Part shown: in pieces, positions 1-6,414 of the stretch | Layout of the letters: each line of letters opens with the position of its first letter | Position numbering within the stretch: the first letter of the stretch is position 1 | Assembly: GCF_900108955.1 (NCBI RefSeq) | Contig: NZ_FNYA01000012.1 | Span: 1 to 40,528 of the forward strand | Origin: Flavobacterium terrigena | GTDB lineage: Bacteria > Bacteroidota > Bacteroidia > Flavobacteriales > Flavobacteriaceae | DNA length: 40,528 nt | Direction: 5' to 3' | The notes under the pieces: model-generated | The model's input: only the letters and a program-made list of their open reading frames with translations | The model's database searches: none | What the model was told of the DNA's origin: nothing | Made by a program: the position numbers and the translations under genes

Positions 1-440
1 TACAACGTTTTGCGGCTAACCGCAGTGCTGCCTTTTTGGGCAGGATTGCGGTTAACCGCTGTTGTGCGCTGTTGTTTCTTGTCGGCTAAGATAAGAAATA
101 ACAGTTACAGTTGGAATGTTAAGAAAGTTAGATAAATGATTTTAAAATATTGACTCCTATCAGACCGTAATGATAGGCGCAGTTTTTTTAAATCTCAGTC
201 TTAAAAATTTCGCTAAACACTAGAGTTAAAACAGTTACAATAAAAAACATTTGACTTTGTCATTTTTTTCTTATAACTTTGGCAAGCCTTTTAGCGACTT
301 CGCTTTGAAAATACATTTTCAGCAAATTTCTTTTGCAAGGCTTGACGAAAAACAAATCCATTTTTCCGTTTCTTAACTCAAGCTTTTCCACAAAATTTTT
401 CGACTATTTATCAAGTTCCATACTTCCAATTGCGTACAAC
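1..440. repeat. Candidate dispersed non-coding repeat with terminal hairpin
   Basis: No plausible gene lies here. Bases 2-32 and 39-65 form a long imperfect inverted repeat: ACAAC, then GCGG(C/T)TAACCGCA, then CTGCC, mirrored around a T-rich loop. Bases 283-290 (CAAGCCTT) are mirrored by 337-344 (AAGGCTTG). A GTTGTGCGC segment at 61-69 has an inverted near-match, GCGTACAAC, at about 433-441, so 61-441 could be a unit with short imperfect terminal inverted repeats. From memory, similar TACAACG/GTTGTGCG hairpin blocks recur between genes in Flavobacteriaceae. That recollection is untested, and the left boundary may lie outside the window. Confidence 0.4.
152..189 (+). terminator. Hairpin followed by T-run
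   Basis: CCTATCA (157-163 region) pairs with TGATAGG (171-177) around a short loop. A further ACT/AGT pairing lies beyond a bulge, and seven T residues follow at 183-189. This is a plausible intrinsic terminator for a plus-strand transcript entering from the left, or part of the surrounding repeat. Confidence 0.45.
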
Positions 441-482
441 TCATAAATATCCGAACATTTCGTTTTCAATTATTTATAAGTA

Positions 483-506
483 TTTGTTGTTGTTTGTTGT
501 TGTTTG
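483..506. repeat. Short tandem repeat, 10-bp unit
   Basis: Two exact copies of TTTGTTGTTG (483-492, 493-502) are followed by a partial TTTG. They lie just downstream of the ClC gene stop, which is on the minus strand. No function is evident. Confidence 0.6.
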
Positions 507-522
507 TAAATATAAATAATCT

Positions 523-2322
523 CTACTCAATCACCAATTCTTTCAATTGCTCGCGGTATTTTTCTAGAATATCAGATTTAGAGATGAAACCAATAAAAAC
601 TTTATCTTGTACAACTGGTAAAATAATTTGTTGTGTGGTTTCAAATTTATTCATAATGGTTTCGATATTGTCTTCAAAATCTACAATATCTTTCTGTTTT
701 ACAGGTTGCATTACTTCGGTGATAGAAGTGTATTTTACTTTAAATGCAGAGAATATAATCGGACGAATATCATCTAAGTAAATTAAGCCTATTAGTTTTT
801 TATCGTCGTTTAAAACTGGGAAAATAACATCATCTGAAGCGGCAATTTTTTCAATTAAAGCTTCTAAGGTTTTAGATTGGGTAACAGGGTTGAAATTGTT
901 GTTAATCAGTTTTTTAACATCGATGGATTGTAGAATATTTTTATCTTTATCATCTGTAAAAACTTCACCTTTATCGGCTAAATTTTTAATGTCAAATGAA
1001 TACGGTTCAAAGTGTTTCGAAATGGCAAAACTAATAGAAGAAACCAACATTAGTGGCACCATTAAACTATAACCTCCGGTAATTTCCGCAATCAAGAAAA
1101 TGGCTGTCAACGGTGAATGAAACAAACCACTCAACACACCCGACATTCCAACTAATGTGAAATTACTAATCGGTAAATTCGTAATTTTTAACATGTTGAA
1201 AAAGTACGCTGTGGAAAATCCTAAATACGAGCCTACGAATAGAGAAGGAGCGAAGTTACCACCATTTCCACCAGCACCTAAGGTAATTCCGGTGGCAAAA
1301 ACTTTGAATAAAAGTGTTAGTGTGATGAATCCGAAAATGATCCACTTGTTGTTTTCAAATTTTGCAACTAGTGTGTTTTCCAATAATTTTTCTGGTTGAT
1401 TGGCAGCTAAAAGTTTGATACCTTCGTAACCTTCACCAAATAAAGAAGGAAATATAAAAATTAAACCAGCTAAGATACAAGCACCAAATAAAGCTTTTCT
1501 ATAGGAATTTTTAGAACGTTTTGAAAAATAGTGTTCAATTTTTCTGAAATTTCTTGCATAAAAAATAGAAACTAATCCTGATAATATACCTAAGAAAATA
1601 TAAAAAACGATATTTTTAGAATCAAAATGTTGAATAGTTTTGAAACTGAATAATATATCTTCATTCATTAAAATCATTGATAATATAGAACCTGTAGCAG
1701 CACTAATTATTAAAGGCGTAAAAGCCGTAATACTAATTTCTGCTAAAACTACTTCAATAGCAAATAAAACACCTGCAATTGGCGCGTTAAATGCTGCTGC
1801 TATTCCGGCTGCCACTCCGCAGGCTAAAAGTAAGGTTCTGTCTTTATAACTCAATCTGTATTTTAAGGCATAATTACTTCCGAAAGCTGCACCAGTAATA
1901 GTAATTGGTGACTCTAAACCGGCGCTTCCACCCATACCAACGGTTAACGAACTCGTAATAATTTGCGCATACATTTGTTTTGCTGGCATAACGCTACGTT
2001 TTTTAGCAACGGCATACATAATTTGTGAAGTTCCTTTTTGGATGTTTCCGTTTAAAAAGTTTCTTATTACAAAAACTGTTAATAAAATTCCGATTATAGG
2101 TAAAGTACTTTTACTGTAAGGTAAGTGTAATTTATTGTTTAAATATTGTGAAAATATAAAGACATTATGAGCAAAAGATTTTAAAATAATTACAGCTAAT
2201 GAAGCAGATAATCCAACTAATACGCTAGATACATACAAAAACTGACGTGGTTCTAAAACCATCTTCAACTTAGAAAAATATTGTTCAAAAAAATTTGTTA
2301 TTTTTTGTATTGATTTAAACAC
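523..2322 (-). CDS. ClC-family chloride channel with C-terminal CBS pair
   Basis: Predicted inner-membrane chloride transport protein of 599 residues. The first 440 or so residues form the ClC membrane domain. The selectivity region GSAGLESP carries the gating glutamate at residue 137. The segment AAFNAPIAGVLFAIE is at about 176-190, GNFAP at 355-359, and the anion-coordinating tyrosine is probably Y418 in GGYSL. Two CBS domains follow (about 470-525 and 535-590), usually regulatory nucleotide sensors. Aligned by eye to E. coli ClC, the internal proton glutamate E203 corresponds to V191. In the family this suggests passive chloride conduction rather than Cl-/H+ exchange. The start is GTG at 2322; the next Met, at residue 21, would cut into the N-terminal region. 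It appears monocistronic. Confidence 0.9.
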   Translation of the reverse strand: MFKSIQKITNFFEQYFSKLKMVLEPRQFLYVSSVLVGLSASLAVIILKSFAHNVFIFSQYLNNKLHLPYSKSTLPIIGILLTVFVIRNFLNGNIQKGTSQIMYAVAKKRSVMPAKQMYAQIITSSLTVGMGGSAGLESPITITGAAFGSNYALKYRLSYKDRTLLLACGVAAGIAAAFNAPIAGVLFAIEVVLAEISITAFTPLIISAATGSILSMILMNEDILFSFKTIQHFDSKNIVFYIFLGILSGLVSIFYARNFRKIEHYFSKRSKNSYRKALFGACILAGLIFIFPSLFGEGYEGIKLLAANQPEKLLENTLVAKFENNKWIIFGFITLTLLFKVFATGITLGAGGNGGNFAPSLFVGSYLGFSTAYFFNMLKITNLPISNFTLVGMSGVLSGLFHSPLTAIFLIAEITGGYSLMVPLMLVSSISFAISKHFEPYSFDIKNLADKGEVFTDDKDKNILQSIDVKKLINNNFNPVTQSKTLEALIEKIAASDDVIFPVLNDDKKLIGLIYLDDIRPIIFSAFKVKYTSITEVMQPVKQKDIVDFEDNIETIMNKFETTQQIILPVVQDKVFIGFISKSDILEKYREQLKELVIE

Positions 2323-2347
2323 AGGGAATTTTTTTTATTTAGAATGG

Positions 2348-2379
2348 CTAAAATACGGTATTTTTAATTGCTAAACAAA
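2348..2379 (-). promoter_or_regulatory. Possible promoter of the ClC gene
   Basis: On the minus strand TTTG (2376-2379) is followed after 20 bases by TATTTTAG (2348-2355), one mismatch from the Bacteroidota -7 consensus TAnnTTTG. It sits about 25 bases upstream of the GTG start. Confidence 0.35.
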
Positions 2380-2416
2380 ATAATTGACACTTTGAAACCT
2401 TTGAAAGTTGACTAAT

Positions 2417-3085
2417 TTAGATAATCTTTCTTATGGCTTCTTTTTTGCTTAAAGGTTTTAAATTGGCCTGATTTACATATTCTAAAACACCAGATGGATT
2501 TACGGAACCATATTCGCGCAAAGCCCAACCAATGGCTTTTTGAATGAAAAACTCATTAGAATGTTTGTGTTTTTCACATTCGGAAATTAAAAGATTGAAA
2601 TCGGTTTTTTGTTTATAACCTAATTGAAAAATTATGGCAGTTCGGTTTAGCCACATATTATCAGAATTGGAAAATTGATCGATAATTGCATATTTTTTTT
2701 CAGGGAATTTCGTTAAATAACCACCAACTGCATATTTTGCTAATGTATCTACGCTGTCCCACCACGAGTTAGTTATGATGAGTTTTTCAATTAAATGAAT
2801 ATCATTAATTTGAAATTTCTTCTTGATTTCTTTTAAGAAAATATCGATTGCTGCGTGATGCATTTCTCGGTGTGGAAATTGATATAATTCCCAACAAATA
2901 GTTCGAAAATTATCTTTAATGTCTTCTTGGTATTCAGCAGCACAATTTTTTAGTATCTCACGTCTGGCCTGAGTTGGAATGCCATAAAAAGGAAAATTAT
3001 TTTTTAAATAATCACTTTGTTTTTGTCCGTAAACAACATCTTCATTGACCTCAAATGACTGCTTAATTTCTGTAATCAAACTCAT
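2417..3085 (-). CDS. AlkD-like DNA alkylation repair protein (HEAT-repeat glycosylase)
   Basis: Predicted cytoplasmic base-excision glycosylase that removes N3- and N7-alkylated purines. It has 222 residues, normal for the family, and is all helical (HEAT-like repeats). The segment NSWWDSVDTLA (106-116) carries W109 and the presumed catalytic D113. R148 lies in MWLNRTA and W187 in AIGWALREYG. From memory these match the functional residues of Bacillus cereus AlkD at the same numbers. Its 5' end overlaps the upstream ACP-phosphodiesterase-like gene by 23 bases, so the two are probably co-transcribed. Nothing in the sequence links their functions. Confidence 0.88.
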   Translation of the reverse strand: MSLITEIKQSFEVNEDVVYGQKQSDYLKNNFPFYGIPTQARREILKNCAAEYQEDIKDNFRTICWELYQFPHREMHHAAIDIFLKEIKKKFQINDIHLIEKLIITNSWWDSVDTLAKYAVGGYLTKFPEKKYAIIDQFSNSDNMWLNRTAIIFQLGYKQKTDFNLLISECEKHKHSNEFFIQKAIGWALREYGSVNPSGVLEYVNQANLKPLSKKEAIRKII

Positions 3086-3671
3086 TTCTTAACTTATCTA
3101 ATTCTAATTTGCATTGTTGTTCTAATTCGGTAAAAAAGATAAAAAATTCTTGTTCAATTTCGGTATAGAATTCTTTGATATCTTCCATTGCAGCTGGCAT
3201 ATTTACACGATGTTGCGTTCTATGATCCATTTGAAATAAAATCAATTCCAATCCGGCTAACGTTTTATAACACACTAACCAATTGGTTTCCATCATATAG
3301 GGTAACGAATTCTGAGTTTTCTCCGTTAAAATATTGTAGTTATCTTGTAATAATGTGTAAAAATCATCTGCATAATCTTCTAGTTTTGTTTTAGAATATT
3401 GTTTCCAATTCTTAGCTAAAAAATGATCGTAAACAATGTCCATAATTACACCAGAATAATGTCCGAATTTTTCGTGTAAGCGATGTTTACTTTGCCTATA
3501 AACTGCATGAGAATCGGTAAAACTATCAATAAAACGGTGTAATCTAATTCCGATTTGAATACCAATTGGATATTGCTCATAATGATTTCCTTTTACCGCA
3601 TCGGCCATAAAGTTGCCAATTTTAATAAAATCATCATCATCTGAAAGATATATATGAGCTAAATAATTCAA
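3063..3671 (-). CDS. Acyl-carrier-protein phosphodiesterase-like protein (AcpH/DUF479)
   Basis: Family members remove the 4'-phosphopantetheine arm from acyl carrier protein, although many DUF479 proteins are uncharacterised. After the N-terminal NYLAHIYLS, the protein shows GNFMADAVKG, then RLHRFIDSFTDSH, then HYSGVIMDIVYDHFLAKNW. These are His/Asp-rich helices typical of this HD-like metal hydrolase. I chose the TTG at 3671 because family proteins normally begin at MNxLAH. The open frame extends to an ATG at 3752 (229 residues), adding 27 residues that look unlike the family and overlap the divergent glmM promoter. The gene overlaps the start of the AlkD-like gene. Confidence 0.8.
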   Translation of the reverse strand: MNYLAHIYLSDDDDFIKIGNFMADAVKGNHYEQYPIGIQIGIRLHRFIDSFTDSHAVYRQSKHRLHEKFGHYSGVIMDIVYDHFLAKNWKQYSKTKLEDYADDFYTLLQDNYNILTEKTQNSLPYMMETNWLVCYKTLAGLELILFQMDHRTQHRVNMPAAMEDIKEFYTEIEQEFFIFFTELEQQCKLELDKLRNEFDYRN

Positions 3672-3741
3672 ATTTTTATAGTTTAGAAGGTTTTGTGTTG
3701 AAATTTCTTTCGTAAATATATAAAAATCTTTCAAAGTTTTA

Positions 3742-3772
3742 TTGAAATCCAATGCTGAACTTTTTATATTTG
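3742..3772 (+). promoter_or_regulatory. Promoter of glmM
   Basis: TTG (3742-3744) is followed after 20 bases by TATATTTG (3765-3772), a full match to the Bacteroidota -7 motif TAnnTTTG. The predicted transcript starts about 20 bases before the glmM ATG at 3798. Confidence 0.65.
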
Positions 3773-3797
3773 TAATTCATAAAAAAAATTGAAATAA

Positions 3798-5198
3798 ATG
3801 ACTTTAATAAAATCTATATCAGGAATTCGTGGAACTATTGGTGGAAAAGTAGGAGATAACCTGACTCCAGTTGATGCAGTAAAATTTGCTTCGGCATACG
3901 GAACCTTTTTAAAAGCTGGAAGCGGGAAGTTGGAAGATGGAAGAAAGCTGAAAGTGGTTATTGGTCGTGATGCCCGAATTTCTGGACCGATGATTCATAA
4001 TTTAGTACAAAATACCCTTTTAGGTTTAGGAATTGATGTGATTGATTTAGGTTTATCAACTACGCCAACTGTGGAAGTTGCTGTTCCAATGGAGAATGCA
4101 GATGGTGGAATTATTTTAACAGCTTCACACAATCCAAAACAATGGAATGCCTTGAAATTGTTAAATGCCAAAGGAGAGTTTTTAAGTGGAGCAGAAGGTG
4201 CTAAAATTTTAGAAATTGCTGATGCAGAAGCGTTTGATTTTGTTGATGTAGATACTTTAGGTGAAGTAACTGTTAACGATTCTTACATGGATATTCATAT
4301 TGATGAAGTGTTGGAATTGCCTTTAGTGGATGCAGATTTAGTGAAAACTAAGAAATATAAAGTAGTTGTTGATGGTGTGAATTCAACAGGTGGAATTATT
4401 ATCCCGAATTTACTAGAACAAATGGGTGTGGAAGTGGTGAAATTATACTGTGAACCAAACGGACATTTTCCTCACAATCCGGAACCTTTGAAAGAACATT
4501 TAGGTGATATTTGCAAATTAGTTATTGATGAAAAAGCCGATTTCGGTATTGTTGTGGATCCAGATGTGGATCGTTTAGCCTTTATTTCTAATGATGGAGA
4601 AATGTTTGGTGAAGAATATACTTTAGTAGCTGTGGCCGATTATGTATTGAGTAAAACACCAGGTAATACGGTTTCTAATATGAGTTCGTCCCGTGCTTTA
4701 CGCGATATTACTGAAAAACATAATGGAAGTTACCAAGCGAGTGCAGTAGGTGAGGTGAATGTGGTAGAATTAATGAAGAAAACCAATGCAATTATTGGTG
4801 GTGAAGGAAACGGCGGAATTATTTATCCAGAATTGCATTACGGAAGAGATAGTTTGGTTGGAGTCGCTTTATTTTTAACTTATTTGGCTGGTCAAGATAA
4901 AACGGTTGCTGAATTACGTGCGAGTTATCCGCAATATTACATGAGTAAAAATAAAATTGAATTGACTCCACAAATTGACGTGGATGCGATTTTAGAATCG
5001 TTAACGGCGACATATAAAAATGAGCAAATTTCTACGATTGACGGTGTGAAAATTGATTTTGCAACAGAATGGGTGCATTTAAGAAAATCGAACACAGAAC
5101 CAATTATCAGAATTTATACTGAAGCGCCAAAACAGCAAGAAGCTGATGTATTAGCGGAACGTTTTGTAAAGGAATTGAAAGTTATTTCTGGGATTTAA
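3798..5198 (+). CDS. glmM: Phosphoglucosamine mutase
   Basis: Converts glucosamine-6-phosphate to glucosamine-1-phosphate for UDP-GlcNAc, feeding peptidoglycan and LPS synthesis. The 466 residues fit the alpha-D-phosphohexomutase family. The phosphoserine loop ILTASHNP places the catalytic serine at 110. The metal-binding loop DPDVDR gives D254, D256 and D258. The sugar-binding GGEGNGGI loop follows, and RKSNTEPIIRIYTEA in the C-terminal domain binds phosphate. The ATG at 3798 sits behind a good -7 motif. The gene is alone on the plus strand between minus-strand neighbours and ends at a bidirectional terminator. A phosphomannomutase/phosphoglucomutase role cannot be excluded from motifs alone. 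Confidence 0.92.
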   Translation: MTLIKSISGIRGTIGGKVGDNLTPVDAVKFASAYGTFLKAGSGKLEDGRKLKVVIGRDARISGPMIHNLVQNTLLGLGIDVIDLGLSTTPTVEVAVPMENADGGIILTASHNPKQWNALKLLNAKGEFLSGAEGAKILEIADAEAFDFVDVDTLGEVTVNDSYMDIHIDEVLELPLVDADLVKTKKYKVVVDGVNSTGGIIIPNLLEQMGVEVVKLYCEPNGHFPHNPEPLKEHLGDICKLVIDEKADFGIVVDPDVDRLAFISNDGEMFGEEYTLVAVADYVLSKTPGNTVSNMSSSRALRDITEKHNGSYQASAVGEVNVVELMKKTNAIIGGEGNGGIIYPELHYGRDSLVGVALFLTYLAGQDKTVAELRASYPQYYMSKNKIELTPQIDVDAILESLTATYKNEQISTIDGVKIDFATEWVHLRKSNTEPIIRIYTEAPKQQEADVLAERFVKELKVISGI

Positions 5199-5208
5199 TG
5201 ATAAAAAA

Positions 5209-5241
5209 AAACCTGACAGGTTTTTGAAACCTGTCAGGTTT
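5209..5241. terminator. Perfect 15-bp hairpin, bidirectional terminator
   Basis: AAACCTGACAGGTTT (5209-5223) and AAACCTGTCAGGTTT (5227-5241) form a perfect inverted repeat with a 3-base loop. An A-run lies on the left. It sits between convergent glmM and the VOC gene and can serve both. Confidence 0.88.
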
Positions 5242-5249
5242 AATATATT

Positions 5250-5684
5250 TTATTTTGGTATTTCATCAAAATTTACCATCCAATTGATTCCGAATTTATC
5301 GGTAAACATTCCGAAATAAGCACCCCAAAATGTATTTTCCATTGGCATTGTTACTTTTCCACCTGCAGAAAGTCCAGCGAATAATTTATCTGCTTCCTCT
5401 TTGCTATCTGCATTAATAGAAATTGAAAAGTTAGTTCCAGAAGTTACACTTCCGCTAAAACTTGTTGCATCACTTCCCATTAAGATTGTTTCTTTACTAA
5501 TTGGTAAGCTCACGTGCATAATAAGTTCACCTTCTTCTGCACTTGGAGGCGGACAATTTTCGTCTGCTGGCATATCTTTAAATTTACCGATATAAGCGAA
5601 TTCACCACCAAAAACCGATTTGTAAAAATTGAATGCTTCTTCTGTTTTACCATTAAAGGTAAGATAACTGTTTACTGTTGCCAT
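5250..5684 (-). CDS. VOC-superfamily protein, PhnB-like
   Basis: A 144-residue protein of the glyoxalase/bleomycin-resistance (vicinal oxygen chelate) fold, PhnB/3-demethylubiquinone-methyltransferase-like subgroup. Diagnostic segments are the N-terminal YLTFNGKTEEAFNFYKSVFGG, where a substrate-bound beta-alpha unit begins, and the C-terminal PMENTFWGAYFGMFTDKFGINWMVN, typical of this subgroup. The central ILMGSDATS motif also fits. The reaction is unknown; these proteins are often misnamed as methyltransferases. It is a single gene, with terminators on both sides. Confidence 0.85.
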   Translation of the reverse strand: MATVNSYLTFNGKTEEAFNFYKSVFGGEFAYIGKFKDMPADENCPPPSAEEGELIMHVSLPISKETILMGSDATSFSGSVTSGTNFSISINADSKEEADKLFAGLSAGGKVTMPMENTFWGAYFGMFTDKFGINWMVNFDEIPK

Positions 5685-5733
5685 AATTTTATTTTTTTAG
5701 ATTTTTTAGTTCAAAATTGAAAAGTAAATATAA

Positions 5734-5767
5734 AAAAAATCTGCCAAATTTACTCAGCAGATTTTTT
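5734..5767 (-). terminator. Hairpin terminator
   Basis: AAAAAATCTGC (5734-5744) pairs perfectly with GCAGATTTTTT (5757-5767). It lies between the VOC gene start and the stop of the secreted-protein gene at 5785, where it would end the latter on the minus strand. Confidence 0.75.
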
Positions 5768-5784
5768 AAATTTATGTTATAATT

Positions 5785-6267
5785 TTATTTGTTTTTACCA
5801 TTTCCTTTACCATTTCCATTTCCATTTCCTTTATTTTTGATTTTGACTCCATGACCATTATCGTTGCTATATTTTTCTTTAGCGTAAATAACTCGAGTTC
5901 TAGGTTGTATAACTTTTACTGATTTATATTTTACACGATGATCGGCATTATAATAATAAGGATAACCACCATAATAATTTAATTGAACTTGTGGAACAAC
6001 TCCTAAATTAATACTAATAAAAGGAGTAGGAACAGCTACACTTATAGACCAACCACCATTGTTTAAATACAAATAATGATGGGCTTGTAAATCATAATAG
6101 AAATTCTGTTGTGGAAAATATACATATCTTGTTTTTGCTCTGTATCCATGTGCTGGCGCCCACTTTGGAGGCTGTGCAAATGAAGTTTCAGGAACAATAA
6201 ATAAACCTAATAATAAGGCTATTATAAAGACTTTAAAACTTTTGGTTTTTGAGGTTTGAGTTTTCAT
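5785..6267 (-). CDS. Small secreted protein, paralog of the gene at 8642
   Basis: I do not recognise a named family. From the chosen ATG at 6267 the protein has 160 residues with a signal peptide (KSFKVFIIALLLGLFIVPETSFAQ). The frame opens further to 6309, but those 14 residues precede an otherwise standard signal peptide. The mature part begins PPKWAPAHGYRAKTR and continues with an aromatic core (YVYFPQQNFYYD, GGWSISVAVPTPFISINLG, YYGGYPYYYN). It ends in a low-complexity GNGNGKGNGK tail encoded by hexanucleotide-like repeats (about 5797-5832). The core is shared with the protein at 8642-9136; the flotillin gene lies between them. A periplasmic or surface location is likely; function unknown. 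Confidence 0.75.
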   Translation of the reverse strand: MKTQTSKTKSFKVFIIALLLGLFIVPETSFAQPPKWAPAHGYRAKTRYVYFPQQNFYYDLQAHHYLYLNNGGWSISVAVPTPFISINLGVVPQVQLNYYGGYPYYYNADHRVKYKSVKVIQPRTRVIYAKEKYSNDNGHGVKIKNKGNGNGNGKGNGKNK

Positions 6268-6375
6268 AATTAAACTATTTAAATTATATAATGTAAAATT
6301 AAACATCACACAAGATTTTGAGTTACATGATTAATATAAAATGTTATATAATTATTCTCAAAAATTGTTCTAAAA

Positions 6376-6407
6376 AAAATCCGTTCCAAATAAATGGAAC
6401 GGATTTT
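6376..6407 (-). terminator. Hairpin terminator of the flotillin-like gene
   Basis: AAAATCCGTTCCA (6376-6388) and TGGAACGGATTTT (6395-6407) form a perfect 13-bp stem with a 6-base loop. An A-run upstream gives T residues on the minus-strand transcript. It starts 8 bases past the gene end. Confidence 0.88.
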
Positions 6408-6414
6408 AAAAAGG

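Noticed and set aside
494..781. Plus-strand frame of 95 residues
   Set aside because: Lies almost entirely opposite the 3' end of the ClC gene, whose CBS domains are clear; no family resemblance.
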